Source: CBDCUW01 sp965222745 (GTDB lineage: Bacteria > Planctomycetota > Planctomycetia > Pirellulales > Pirellulaceae). Taken from it: a DNA stretch of 64,000 nt. How positions within the stretch are numbered: position 1 is the stretch's first letter; the number at the start of each line of letters is the position of its first letter. The notes beneath the pieces were generated by a model, which made no database searches, was not told the DNA's origin, and was given only the letters and a program-made list of their open reading frames with translations. The position numbers were made by a program, and so were the translations under genes. Below are positions 35,241-44,334 of this stretch, one piece after another. Where the stretch lies: NCBI GenBank assembly GCA_965222745.1, contig CBDCUW010000005.1, forward strand, positions 3,534,001 to 3,598,000. The letters are read 5' to 3'.

Positions 35241-35843
35241 ATGAGCACTGACCAGCGCGGACGCCTGATCATCATTTCAGGTCCCAGCGGTGCGGGAAAA
35301 TCGACTGTCGTACGCCAGTTGATCGAGACGTGCGATCTGCCGCTCACTTTGAGTGTATCGGCAACCACTCGCCCGGCCCGGCCTGGCGAAGTGGACGGCC
35401 AGCACTACTTTTTCCTCTCGCATGACGAGTTTTCTCGGCGGCGCGACGAGGGAGCTTTTCTGGAATGCAAGGAGGTATTCAGCCAGGGACATTGGTATGG
35501 CACGCTCCGAGATCAGGTTGCCTCTGGCCTGACGGAGGGGAAGTGGGTTATTTTGGAGATCGATGTCCAGGGGGCATTGGCCGTTCTGGAGAATGAGCAA
35601 TTCGATCCGATTACGCTGTTCATCGATCCCGGCGGGATGGAAGAACTCGAACGGCGGCTCCGATCGCGGGGCACCGAGACAGAAGAATCGATCACTCGCC
35701 GCCTGGAAACAGCGTGCGCGGAAATGCGATACATGCATCGATATCAGTATCAAATCATCAACGGCTCGGTGGAGACGGCGGTGGCCGAAATCTGCCAAAT
35801 CTTGAGAGACCAAAAGGAAACACATTCATGCTCGAAGAGCTAA
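35241..35843 (+). CDS. gmk: Guanylate kinase
   Basis: 200 residues from ATG 35241, chosen because a GGGGGAGAGAG stretch lies just upstream and the family begins near here. P-loop IIISGPSGAGKSTVV, LTLSVSATTRPARPGEVDG with the GMP-binding Arg residues, YFFLSHDEF, VILEIDVQGA, and LERRLRSRGTETEE in the lid. Converts GMP and ATP to GDP and ADP. The last codons overlap the start of rpoZ by 16 bp. Confidence 0.96.
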   Translation: MSTDQRGRLIIISGPSGAGKSTVVRQLIETCDLPLTLSVSATTRPARPGEVDGQHYFFLSHDEFSRRRDEGAFLECKEVFSQGHWYGTLRDQVASGLTEGKWVILEIDVQGALAVLENEQFDPITLFIDPGGMEELERRLRSRGTETEESITRRLETACAEMRYMHRYQYQIINGSVETAVAEICQILRDQKETHSCSKS

Positions 35844-36100
35844 AAGAAGAAGAAATCGTCAACAAGGTCGGCGGTCGCTTCAAACTCAGCACGCTGATTC
35901 AAAAACGGCTGGTGCAGCTGAATCAAGGCAGCCGCGCTTTGGTCAACGTGGACACTCACGACAAGATGTCGATCGTCCTGCAGGAAATCATGCAGGATAA
36001 GATCGTGTTGAACATGGACAACGAAGTTCAAGCGGTGGCCGACTTGGACGCCACCATCGCTGCAGCGGAAGGTCCCGAGTTGGAAGCTTCGGATCTATGA
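35828..36100 (+). CDS. rpoZ: RNA polymerase omega subunit
   Basis: 90 residues from ATG 35828. Short protein with the omega-like pattern KVGGRFKLSTLIQKRLVQLN followed by GSRALV, then a planctomycete-style end. The position after gmk with overlapping frames and 4 bp overlap with coaC supports the call. Omega assists folding and assembly of the beta' subunit. Confidence 0.9.
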   Translation: MLEELKEEEIVNKVGGRFKLSTLIQKRLVQLNQGSRALVNVDTHDKMSIVLQEIMQDKIVLNMDNEVQAVADLDATIAAAEGPELEASDL

Positions 36101-36645
36101 ACCAACAGGGGCGAGCGATTCTGCTTGCCGTCGGCGGCGGAATCTCCGCCTACAAATCCGCGATTCTGTGCAGCCGTCTTGTGCAAGACGGTTGTCACGT
36201 GCGCGCGGCAATGACCGCCGCGGCAACCGATTTTCTTGGCCCGGCAACCTTGGCTGCGCTTTCGGGCCGACCGGTGGCGATCGATTTGTTTGATCCGCAC
36301 TATCCGCTTGGTGCCCACATTGAATTGGCCGAATCGTTGGACTTGATGATCGTCGCCCCGGCGACCGCCAACCTGATGGCCAAGTTCGCCGGTGGTGTCG
36401 CCGATGATCTGGTCAGCACCCTTTACTTGCAGGTCGCCTGTCCGGTTTTGCTGGCCCCGGCGATGAGCGGCACGATGTGGAATCAACCGTCGGTGCAGCG
36501 CAACGTGACGACATTGCGAGAAGACGGCTGCCACTTTGTTGGCCCCGACAGCGGTTGGCTCAGCTGCCGTGTTTCGGGCCAGGGGCGAATGGCCGATCCC
36601 GATCAGATCATCGAATCAGCGGGCGCGTTGATGGATGTGAAATAG
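36097..36645 (+). CDS. coaC: Phosphopantothenoylcysteine decarboxylase, stand-alone CoaC domain
   Basis: 182 residues from ATG 36097 (ATGA overlap with rpoZ). Flavoprotein motifs: LLAVGGGISAYKSAILCSRL, MTAAATDFLG, MIVAPATANLMAKFAGGVAD and LLAPAMSGTMW. It decarboxylates phosphopantothenoylcysteine in coenzyme A synthesis. In most bacteria CoaC is fused to the synthetase CoaB; here the frame stops after the CoaC half, so CoaB must be encoded elsewhere. The substrate-clamp region (VQRNVTTLREDGCHFVG) is complete. Confidence 0.93.
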   Translation: MNQQGRAILLAVGGGISAYKSAILCSRLVQDGCHVRAAMTAAATDFLGPATLAALSGRPVAIDLFDPHYPLGAHIELAESLDLMIVAPATANLMAKFAGGVADDLVSTLYLQVACPVLLAPAMSGTMWNQPSVQRNVTTLREDGCHFVGPDSGWLSCRVSGQGRMADPDQIIESAGALMDVK

Positions 36646-36717
36646 GCTGCCGCCTCCGCTACTGCACATGCACTCTTTCATCTTGAACGGGCACCCTTTC
36701 AACTCGAACCGCTTTCC

Positions 36718-38376
36718 ATGACCCTGACCGTATTCGGCCACCGAAATCCCGATACCGATGCAATCTGCAGCGCCCTGGCCTACGCCGATTTTTTGAGGCA
36801 AACGACGCGGCCCGATGCGATCGCCGCTTGCTGCGGCCCGCCCAATCAGCGTACCGAGTTCGCGCTGCACAAAGCGGAACTTGAACCTCCCAAGATTGTC
36901 ATGGACATCCGTCCGGAGGTCGAAGACGTCTGCAATCGCCAACCGATTGTGGCTCGCCACAGCGACGTCTTTTTCGAAGTGTACCAGTTGATGAACGAGC
37001 ACGAGGTGAGGGCGATTCCAGTGCTGGGCGATGACGATCAGATCGTCGGCATCGTCTCACTGCTGGACCTGCTGGAGCTGATTCTGCAAGGCGGCGTCGA
37101 CCCGACTGGCTCTCGTCAGATCCGCAGCAATCTGAACAAGATCGCCACCGTCATCGGCGGCTCTTTTCAGCATGCGATCGAACCCGAAAGAAACGAAGAC
37201 CTGGTCGTTACCGTGGGCGCGATGAGCGCAGGCGGATTCACGGAACGTTTGAAGGAGTTTCCCGCCGATCGGTTGTTGGTTGTCAGTGGTGACCGACCGA
37301 CCATCCAACTGCCGGCCCTGGAAATGGGTGTTCGCGCCCTGGTGGTCACCGGCGGCTACCAGCTTTCCAGCGGACTGATCCAGCTTGCCGAGGCGCGCGG
37401 GGTGGCGGTGATCAACAGTCCTTTTGATACCGCTACCACCACACTGCGAATAAAATCGGCGCAGCTGATCGAATCGGTCATCGATTCCAACTTCATCACG
37501 CTGCCGGCGAAAATGCCGGTCGAATCGGTCAGGCCGCAAGTGTTTCGGTCGCCGCAAACGATCTTTCCGGTCGTCGACGGCGGCGAGTTGACCGGAGTGC
37601 TCAGCAAAAGTGATCTGGTCAACCCGCCGAAAGCAGAAATCGTGCTGGTCGACCACAACGAACTCTCTCAAGCCGTTCAAGGCGCCGAAGACGCCGACAT
37701 TGTCGAAGTGTTGGATCATCATCGTTTGGGCGGTTCTTTGAAGTCGAACCACCCGATTCGATTCCACATGGAACCGGTCGGTTCCACCTGCACCCTGGTC
37801 GCGAGCATGTTTCAGCGGGCGCAAATTGATCCGTCGCCCGGAATCGCCCTGTGCATGGCGTCCGGGATGATCAGCGACACACTGTTTTTGCGCTCGCCGA
37901 CCACCACCACCACCGATCGCGAGTTGCTGAAGTGGTTGCAACGGTTTTGCGATTTCGATTTGAAGGAGTATGCCGACGAATTCTTTGAAGTCGGTTCGGC
38001 GCTGCGATCTTGCACGCCCGACGAAGTGGTTTGCGAGGACTGCAAAGAGTTTGAAGAGACGGGGCGGCGGTTTTCGATTTCGCAGATCGAAGAGATCGGA
38101 TTCGACCTGTTCTGGCAGCGAAAGGACGAATTGTCCGGCGCGCTGGAAGGACTTGCCGGCCAGCATCAACTTGAGTTTTCGGCATTGCTGGTGACCGACA
38201 TCGCCAAAGGGGGCAGCCTGTTGCTGATGAGCCGCGAGCCGGAGGGTTGGGAAGAGATCAATTACCCACAACTGGAAGACAAACTCTACCAGCTGGATGA
38301 AGTCGTTAGCCGAAAGAAACAGCTTCTGCCGCTCATCATCCGCCTGCTCGAATCCACGCCAGCAGCGGCGAGGTAG
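36718..38376 (+). CDS. Manganese-dependent inorganic pyrophosphatase with CBS domains
   Basis: 552 residues from ATG 36718. DHH-family metal motifs GHRNPDTDAICSALAYADF and later DHNELSQAV and VEVLDHHRLGG. The catalytic domain is split by a regulatory insert (about residues 75-300) with CBS repeats (HEVRAIPVLGDDDQIVGIVS; IFPVVDGGELTGVLSKSDL) and a DRTGG-type region between. The DHHA2 end shows SGMISDTLFLRSPTTT. The architecture matches family II pyrophosphatases whose activity is set by adenine nucleotides. Cytoplasmic, releasing phosphate from pyrophosphate. Confidence 0.92.
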   Translation: MTLTVFGHRNPDTDAICSALAYADFLRQTTRPDAIAACCGPPNQRTEFALHKAELEPPKIVMDIRPEVEDVCNRQPIVARHSDVFFEVYQLMNEHEVRAIPVLGDDDQIVGIVSLLDLLELILQGGVDPTGSRQIRSNLNKIATVIGGSFQHAIEPERNEDLVVTVGAMSAGGFTERLKEFPADRLLVVSGDRPTIQLPALEMGVRALVVTGGYQLSSGLIQLAEARGVAVINSPFDTATTTLRIKSAQLIESVIDSNFITLPAKMPVESVRPQVFRSPQTIFPVVDGGELTGVLSKSDLVNPPKAEIVLVDHNELSQAVQGAEDADIVEVLDHHRLGGSLKSNHPIRFHMEPVGSTCTLVASMFQRAQIDPSPGIALCMASGMISDTLFLRSPTTTTTDRELLKWLQRFCDFDLKEYADEFFEVGSALRSCTPDEVVCEDCKEFEETGRRFSISQIEEIGFDLFWQRKDELSGALEGLAGQHQLEFSALLVTDIAKGGSLLLMSREPEGWEEINYPQLEDKLYQLDEVVSRKKQLLPLIIRLLESTPAAAR

Positions 38377-38527
38377 GTTGTCGGCGATTTCGGAGAAATC
38401 GCCATTGCCCGCTGTCAACGACTCAGTAGACGCTGAAACTGCGCAGACTCATCATTCACGTTTGGATATCATTGCGAGTAGCCTTCTGCTGATTGCAGAG
38501 GCCGACAAACCGCAGTCCGAGGCGCAG

Positions 38528-39667
38528 ATGATTCACCGTTTTCGAGTCCGAAATTTTAAAAGCATCATTGATGTCTCGGTGGAACTTCCACCGGTCACCG
38601 TTCTGGTCGGAAGGAGCGGTACCGGCAAATCCAATTTCGTGGATGCGATCCGGACATTGAGAGATATTCTGGCTTCATCCAATGCAACGCAGAATCTCCA
38701 GGAGCGGTGGGGACGGATTCGGCCCGTAGCGGCGGCAAAAAACGAAAACACTCACTTTGAGGTGGAGTTTTCGATTGAGGGAATCGCCGATCGATTCTTC
38801 TACGAATTGACGATACATCCAGTTGGACCGGCACATCCGCCGATGAAGGAAGCACTGCGATTAGGCGACAAACCTTTGTTTCACCAGGAGCAAGCGAAAT
38901 GGATTGTCGAACCTCCGTTGATGGACGTTCCTCAACCTGGTCCTCCAGCTCTTGGACGCATTCCATCGATCTCGGAAGTTGTTGTCGCGTTTACCGCAAT
39001 CACTTCCGGGATAGGCTGTTACATTTTTCCGGATAGTGTGCTTTCCGGCAATCGTTCACGCCAGAATCCTGAAGTGTCCGGACTTGATGATCAGGCTTTC
39101 AACTACCTTCACGTTTTGAAGGAGATCGCCAGCAACTTGCAGGACTTGCATATTCGCAAGAATATGGTCTCGGTGCTACAGCTGGTCAATTCCTCCGTTT
39201 CCTCGGTTGAATTGGACAGCATTCAGCACCCCAGTCACGTCGTCGTCGGCCACCAGATCAACGGAAAAACCCTCGCGCTTCAACTCGCTCAAGAATCGGA
39301 CGGCTTTCGAAGGTTCTACGCACATTTGCTGGCTTTGTATCAGCGACCTCCGAAGCAAACTCTCCTGTTCGAGCATCCCGAAGATGGGATCCACCCCGGA
39401 GCACTTGCTCTGTTGGCGGAGGAGTTCAAATCGGCGGCTCAAGACAAACGCGGACAGATCGTGTTGACAACCCATAGCCCCAAACTGCTTGATCACTTTG
39501 AGGCGGATCAAATACGAGTGGTTGAGATGGACGGTTTTGCAACAAAAATAGGTCCCGTCTCGATGGAACAGCGAGAGGCGATTCGAGACAATCTTCTTGA
39601 CGCGGGTGAGCTACTGACTGTCGATCCGGCTCGAACGGATTCGATTTCGGAGTCGGCGGGGGCATGA
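38528..39667 (+). CDS. AAA15-type ATPase of a putative two-gene defence module
   Basis: 379 residues from ATG 38528; upstream extension overlaps the pyrophosphatase gene and is not credible. SMC/OLD-like ATPase: MIHRFRVRNFKSI at the start, Walker A LVGRSGTGKSNFVDAI (about residues 26-41), signature region LAQESDGFRRF, Walker B LLFEHPEDGIHPGAL and the switch region VLTTHSPKLLDHF. No nuclease (TOPRIM) domain is fused; the following gene, overlapping by 4 bp, supplies a TOPRIM-like protein. Such ATPase plus TOPRIM/DUF4276 pairs recall PARIS-like and other anti-phage modules. Defence role is inference. Confidence 0.88.
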   Translation: MIHRFRVRNFKSIIDVSVELPPVTVLVGRSGTGKSNFVDAIRTLRDILASSNATQNLQERWGRIRPVAAAKNENTHFEVEFSIEGIADRFFYELTIHPVGPAHPPMKEALRLGDKPLFHQEQAKWIVEPPLMDVPQPGPPALGRIPSISEVVVAFTAITSGIGCYIFPDSVLSGNRSRQNPEVSGLDDQAFNYLHVLKEIASNLQDLHIRKNMVSVLQLVNSSVSSVELDSIQHPSHVVVGHQINGKTLALQLAQESDGFRRFYAHLLALYQRPPKQTLLFEHPEDGIHPGALALLAEEFKSAAQDKRGQIVLTTHSPKLLDHFEADQIRVVEMDGFATKIGPVSMEQREAIRDNLLDAGELLTVDPARTDSISESAGA

Positions 39668-40353
39668 AACGAATCGTATTGTTCGTCGAAGGCGAGGGCG
39701 AAGCGAATGCCGTCCCACACCTCGTCGCAAAACTTCTGACCGAGCAAAGTGGTTGGGATGCGGTTTTTGTCGACCAACACCCATTTCGAGTGGGAGAAGT
39801 CAACAGGCTGGTAAAAGAAGACTATCGCGAGTGGAAACGGAAGATTGGGGCTAGCCTAAAACGCTCCGATGTTGGCGGGATTCTGTTGTTGCTTGATGGC
39901 GACATCAAACGAGTGGGAAACGCTCCGTTTTGCGCTGCAAATGTTGCTTGTGCGCTTGCGGAAGAGGCGAAGACCGTGGGTGGTGGTTCAACTTTTTCCG
40001 TTGCGATCGTGTTCGCCAGGCAAGAGTATGAATCATGGCTGATCGCGGGAATCGAGTCTCTCAAGGGTAAAACGTTTCCGGATGGACGCTTGTTTCCAGA
40101 AGATATCGTACCTCCCAGTGGCAACTTGGAAGAAAGCCCTCGCGATGCCAAGGGTTGGCTTCGTCAAGCCATTCCCGGCGGCTACAGACCAACACGCGAC
40201 CAATCAACTCTGACTCAGTGGCTTGATCCACAAGCTGTAAGAGCACGCAAAATTCGTTCTTTCCACCGCTTGGATTCGGCAATTTCGGAGTTGATTTCAG
40301 CGATTCGTGAAGAGGATCATGTTGTGACACCGTCAGCGCTGAACCACGACTAG
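39664..40353 (+). CDS. DUF4276/TOPRIM-like partner of the AAA ATPase
   Basis: 229 residues from ATG 39664 (ATGA overlap with the ATPase gene). TOPRIM-like acidic motifs: VLFVEGEGEANAVPHL near the start and ILLLLDGDIKR at about residue 75. The DUF4276 hallmark ARQEYESWLIAGIESLKG follows, then DAKGWLRQAIPGGYRPTRDQ with the late conserved Asp. TOPRIM proteins cut or relax nucleic acids with metal ions. Strict coupling with the ATPase suggests a nuclease controlled by it. It ends 15 bp before the end of a convergent gene. Confidence 0.82.
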   Translation: MKRIVLFVEGEGEANAVPHLVAKLLTEQSGWDAVFVDQHPFRVGEVNRLVKEDYREWKRKIGASLKRSDVGGILLLLDGDIKRVGNAPFCAANVACALAEEAKTVGGGSTFSVAIVFARQEYESWLIAGIESLKGKTFPDGRLFPEDIVPPSGNLEESPRDAKGWLRQAIPGGYRPTRDQSTLTQWLDPQAVRARKIRSFHRLDSAISELISAIREEDHVVTPSALNHD

Positions 40354-40368
40354 GAAAACGGGCCGGCG

Positions 40369-41721
40369 TTATTTCGCCAGGTCGACGGCGACGATTTCTT
40401 TGTCGTTGCGGGCGAAGGCGGTTCGGTTGGCGTAGGCGGGATGGCTCCAGACGACCGAACGGTTGAAACATTCACCCGTCGGCTCCAAGACATGAAATCG
40501 ACCCAGGTTTTCGTAACCATCGGCAGTCAACCGAGCCATCTGCAAATCACCCGTCTCGCTCATCAAGAGATAACGATCGGTATCGGCAATGCGAGTGAGG
40601 AAGGCGGTTCCATGTTTGATGAACCGCTTTTCTCCCGGCTTGGTCGCTTCGAAGGTTGTCCACAATCGCGAACCATCTTTGCTGTTGACCGCGATCAGCG
40701 AACCGTCGTTGCAGTCGGTGCCGTAGATCACACCGTCGACAAACATCGGCGTACTGTTGGCGCAGTAAACGGCTCCCTTGGGTTCACCTCGCCAGCGCTC
40801 GGTGGCGGTGGGAGAGTTTTGGGAAAGTTCAATCAGAACCGCTTCTTTGTGAATGGAACTGGCAAACATCAAATTTCCCTCGACCACCGGTCGGGCGATC
40901 GACATGTCGTAGGAGGGTTTGAATGGGATATCCCAGTACTTCGATCCGTCAGCTGGATTCAAGCTTTCGATGGCGGTCGGATGAAAAATGATCAACTGAC
41001 GCACACCGCCTGCTTCGATGATGCTGGGCGGGCAATATCCAGCTTTGGTGTCGAGCGTCTTCCAGCGGACCTTGCCAGTTTTTTTGTCGAAGGCGACCAC
41101 ACCCTGGCCCGCTCCGCCGACCATGCAGTAAAGCAAGTCACCGTCGACAAGCGGGTGAGCTGCGAAACCCCAAATCGGCACTTCGGCCGAAAAATCGTTT
41201 TTGAAATTGCGGCTCCAAACCTCCTGGCCGTCACTGACCTGTAGGCACTTCAGGTCGCCTTCGCTGCCCAGGATGTAAACGTGGTCTCCATCGACCGTCG
41301 GTGTGCAGCGAGGCCCAGCGGGATAAGAAATGCTGTAAGGGCAATCGTAGGAGTGCTGCCAAAGCGGATCACCTGTCGTCCAATCGAATGCGGTCAGGCG
41401 TTCTTTGCCACCCAGCTTGGCCCGCTGGCCGGGATTATTGAAGGCTTCGCCCGATTCCTTGAGGTAGTCAAACACGTAAACGCGACCGGCCGCGGCGGCG
41501 GGACCGGCGTATCCGCCGTGGATCGGTTTCCGCCACTTCACTTTCAGGCCCGAAGGTGACACCTCGTCGACGATTCCCGTTTCGCGGTAAACTCCGTCGC
41601 GCGCCGATCCCATCCAGCCGGACCAATCGTCGGCAACGGCGACCGAGGGGACCAGCAAGGCCGTGACGGCCCAAGCGAACCATGACTGAAAGAGAGAGCG
41701 GATGTGAATCTGAAGATGCAT
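40369..41721 (-). CDS. Secreted PQQ-binding-like beta-propeller protein
   Basis: 450 residues from ATG 41721; the frame continues upstream through the SixA-like gene on the other strand, but the signal peptide (SWFAWAVTALLVPSVAVA) fixes the start. Repeated blades of the pyrrolo-quinoline quinone type: AGRVYVFDYL, ERLTAFDWTTGDPLWQHSY, GDHVYILGSEGDLKCLQVSD, GVVAFDKKTGKVRWKT, GSLIAVNSKDGSRLWTT. Such planctomycete proteins are probably scaffolds or enzymes in the periplasm; no dehydrogenase active site is recognisable. Convergent with the DUF4276 gene. Confidence 0.88.
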   Translation of the reverse strand: MHLQIHIRSLFQSWFAWAVTALLVPSVAVADDWSGWMGSARDGVYRETGIVDEVSPSGLKVKWRKPIHGGYAGPAAAAGRVYVFDYLKESGEAFNNPGQRAKLGGKERLTAFDWTTGDPLWQHSYDCPYSISYPAGPRCTPTVDGDHVYILGSEGDLKCLQVSDGQEVWSRNFKNDFSAEVPIWGFAAHPLVDGDLLYCMVGGAGQGVVAFDKKTGKVRWKTLDTKAGYCPPSIIEAGGVRQLIIFHPTAIESLNPADGSKYWDIPFKPSYDMSIARPVVEGNLMFASSIHKEAVLIELSQNSPTATERWRGEPKGAVYCANSTPMFVDGVIYGTDCNDGSLIAVNSKDGSRLWTTFEATKPGEKRFIKHGTAFLTRIADTDRYLLMSETGDLQMARLTADGYENLGRFHVLEPTGECFNRSVVWSHPAYANRTAFARNDKEIVAVDLAK

Positions 41722-41789
41722 TGGTATCCCCGATGAAACTGATTCCGTTGGCACGGCCCCGTTGATCGCCCACACTCCGAATTCCAGGA

Positions 41790-41820
41790 CCGCCGACTTG
41801 GGACAAACCGGCCTCCAAGA
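41790..41820. repeat. Degenerate half copy of the GTAGGCC repeat
   Basis: GCCGACTTGGGACAAACCGG followed by CCTCC, resembling the right arm of the family. Lies between divergent genes. Confidence 0.45.
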
Positions 41821-41915
41821 ATACGGGTTGTGACGGGCACATCCAGCAGTATACGCAATGACTACCGCTGCTGCCGGGACATTTGTTTCCTTCGTCAATT
41901 CTTCAAAAACTAACG

Positions 41916-42425
41916 ATGAATCCAAACCCGTCCGACAAACGAACGCTGGTGCTGATGCGGCACGCCAAGAGCGACTGGGGCGACGAAGCCCTTTCGGATC
42001 ACGATCGCCCTTTGAATCCGCGCGGCCGGCGAGACGCTCCGCGGATGGCCGAGTGGTTGTCGGAGATCGATCTGATTCCCGATCTGATCCTCTCCTCGTC
42101 ATCCGAGCGGACTCGACAGACTGTCGAATTGATGACGGCGCAGTGGCAGGGGCAACCGGCAGTTTCTTTCTGTGATGCACTGTACTTGCCGACGCCCGAC
42201 ACGATGTTGAAGGTTGCCGCCAGCGACGGTTGCGATGCGGAAGTGCTGATGATGGTTTCCCACAACCCGGCTACTGCTTACCTGGTCAGTGAACTCGCCG
42301 ATCGAGCGATCGAAATGCCAACCGCCGCGATCGCTGTTTTTGAAGTCATGATCTCCGACTGGAGCAAGCTGCGGCGATCGACCCCAGCCAACCTGACTCA
42401 GTTCATGCGACCCAAAGCGTTATGA
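41916..42425 (+). CDS. SixA-like histidine phosphatase
   Basis: 169 residues from ATG 41916. Phosphoglycerate-mutase-type motif TLVLMRHAKSDWGDEALSD with the catalytic Arg-His, RPLNPRGRRDAPRMAEWL, ILSSSSERTRQTVELM, and the second catalytic His in MMVSHNPATAYLVSEL. SixA-like enzymes remove phosphate from phosphohistidine proteins. Target here unknown. A metallophosphoesterase gene follows after 46 bp on the same strand. Confidence 0.88.
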   Translation: MNPNPSDKRTLVLMRHAKSDWGDEALSDHDRPLNPRGRRDAPRMAEWLSEIDLIPDLILSSSSERTRQTVELMTAQWQGQPAVSFCDALYLPTPDTMLKVAASDGCDAEVLMMVSHNPATAYLVSELADRAIEMPTAAIAVFEVMISDWSKLRRSTPANLTQFMRPKAL

Positions 42426-42471
42426 CTCCTTCGCCCAACTTCCACTCGCTGGGAAAGCACGAATCTTTGTC

Positions 42472-43638
42472 ATGACGCCTGCGTATTGGTGGATCGTTCT
42501 GCTGATGGTCCTGGTCGGTCATTTTGGACTGCACCTTTCGATTTACAATCGGATCAACGGATTCGGTTGGCCGCGGAAGCTGGTCAAAGCGATCGTGAAA
42601 TTCTTTTTCGCCACCACCTGGGTCATTCCGGCACTGGTAGTGCTGTGCTGCGGAAGCGTGATCTCAAGCCTGCTGTCGGGTGATTCCGTGACGATCCCAC
42701 TGGTGTTGCAGGTTTACGGCTGGCTCTGTATCGCCGCTTGGTTTCTGTTGGGGATTCCCTGGTTGTTGTGGCGGCCGATTTTCGGACTGGAATGGACGAC
42801 CGCGCCGCGGGAGATCGAAATCGTCAACGTGGAACAAGCCGTCGGCCGACCGCTCGCGTTGACTCGGCAATGCAAATTTGAATCGCGGCTGCCGTTGAAT
42901 CAGATCTTTCAACTGTCGATTGAACGGATTGCGCTTCCCGTGGTCGGATTGCCGGCGGAGTTGGACGGTTACCGAATTGCGCACCTGTCCGACATTCATT
43001 TGACCGGCGACGTCCATCCCGATTTTGTCAAGTATGCGATTGGGCGAGCCTCCAAGTGGCAACCCGACATGATGGCGCTCACTGGCGACATCATCGACAA
43101 ACAACCCTGCGTGGATTGGCTGGTCGAAATGTTTTCCGAAGCGCGGGCCGCCGACGGCTGTTACTTTGTATTGGGAAACCACGATACTCGAATCGTCGAT
43201 TCCTGGCAGACACGTGACGGCATGGACCGCGCGGGTTGGACCGATCTGGGCAGCCGCACTTTGCCGGTCATGCTGCGTGGAGTTCCCACGTTGCTGATCG
43301 GCAACGAACATCCTTGGTTCCAGCGGCCCGTGATCGGTCCGTCGGATGATGCAGAGCGGTTTCGATTGCTGCTGAGCCACAGTCCTGACCAACTCAGCTG
43401 GGCTCGCCGGCACCACGTGACGCTGATGCTGGCCGGGCACACTCACGGCGGACAGGGCCGATTGCCGTTGGCCGGACCGCTGCTGAGCCCCAGTTTTCAC
43501 GGTAGCCGCTACGCTTCGGGCGACTTTTACAAAGCTCCAACAACGATGCACGTCACCCGCGGACTGGGCGGAGTTCACCTGATGCGAATCAACTGCCGAC
43601 CAGAGCTGTCACTGCTAACGCTGCAATCGGCAAAGTGA
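42472..43638 (+). CDS. Membrane-anchored metallophosphoesterase
   Basis: 388 residues from ATG 42472. Three hydrophobic segments in the first 110 residues (YWWIVLLMVLVGHFGL; WVIPALVVLCCGSVIS; GWLCIAAWFLLGIPWL) anchor a calcineurin-like domain: RIAHLSDIHLTGDVH, MMALTGDIIDKQ, YFVLGNHDTRI, LLLSHSPDQ and MLAGHTHGGQGRLP. Close in plan to YkuE/YaeI-type phosphodiesterases, which hydrolyse lipid-linked or nucleotide phosphoesters. Substrate unknown. Confidence 0.92.
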   Translation: MTPAYWWIVLLMVLVGHFGLHLSIYNRINGFGWPRKLVKAIVKFFFATTWVIPALVVLCCGSVISSLLSGDSVTIPLVLQVYGWLCIAAWFLLGIPWLLWRPIFGLEWTTAPREIEIVNVEQAVGRPLALTRQCKFESRLPLNQIFQLSIERIALPVVGLPAELDGYRIAHLSDIHLTGDVHPDFVKYAIGRASKWQPDMMALTGDIIDKQPCVDWLVEMFSEARAADGCYFVLGNHDTRIVDSWQTRDGMDRAGWTDLGSRTLPVMLRGVPTLLIGNEHPWFQRPVIGPSDDAERFRLLLSHSPDQLSWARRHHVTLMLAGHTHGGQGRLPLAGPLLSPSFHGSRYASGDFYKAPTTMHVTRGLGGVHLMRINCRPELSLLTLQSAK

Positions 43639-43739
43639 CTTGTTAAACCCGGTGTGCCGTCGGTCAATCTTGAAATTTCGCTGTCGCGTGAAGTACGATG
43701 AAATGGTTGCAGCGCATGACCGCGTAGAAAGACATTTTC

Positions 43740-44309
43740 ATGAGTACTGGTTTGCACCTGACGGCGGGCGAATTCGATCGCATGGTCGAATGCGGTGCGT
43801 TTGATCATTTGAATCGCAAGATTGAACTGATCCGAGGAGAGCTTCGTGAAATGAATCCAGCTGGTCCGTTGCACGATGACTTGATCATGTACCTCACGGG
43901 TTGGTCGGCGCGTTCGACTTTGCCCGACGAGATTTCGGTGACGTCTCAAACAGGATTGGACCTTGCCGATTTGGATAGTCGTCCCGAACCCGACTTGTTG
44001 TGGGTGCGTGCCGGCCGCTATCGACACCGCCACCCTTCCGCAAAGGATGTTCGGCTGGCAATCGAAGTGTCGCACAGCAGCTTACAGGCCGATCTGCTGG
44101 AAAAGTCAGAGTTGTACGCCGAAGCCGGGATTGTCGAGTATTGGATCGTTGATGCTGCCGGCGCTTGCATCCGAGTGTTTCGAAATCCGCGGGAACGCGA
44201 GTATACCGATCAATCGATTGCGAATCGTGGCGACAAACTATCGCCACTGGCTATACCAGACGCCGTCCTTGATCTGAACGATTTGTTCGGAAGCGAACAA
44301 AGTACCTGA
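43740..44309 (+). CDS. Uma2-family PD-(D/E)XK nuclease-fold protein
   Basis: 189 residues from ATG 43740. Uma2/DUF820 pattern: LTAGEFDRMVECGAF at the start, KIELIRGELREMNPAG, SRPEPDLLWVRAGRYRHRHP (the acidic P-E-P-D site), VRLAIEVSHSSLQADLLEKS with the E-V-S motif, and YAEAGIVEYWIVDAAG. The fold is that of restriction-type endonucleases, and the family is expanded in cyanobacteria and planctomycetes; activity is rarely shown. Solitary gene, no partner. Confidence 0.9.
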   Translation: MSTGLHLTAGEFDRMVECGAFDHLNRKIELIRGELREMNPAGPLHDDLIMYLTGWSARSTLPDEISVTSQTGLDLADLDSRPEPDLLWVRAGRYRHRHPSAKDVRLAIEVSHSSLQADLLEKSELYAEAGIVEYWIVDAAGACIRVFRNPREREYTDQSIANRGDKLSPLAIPDAVLDLNDLFGSEQST

Positions 44310-44334
44310 TGCTGCCCCTTGTTTCCCTTGGCGT

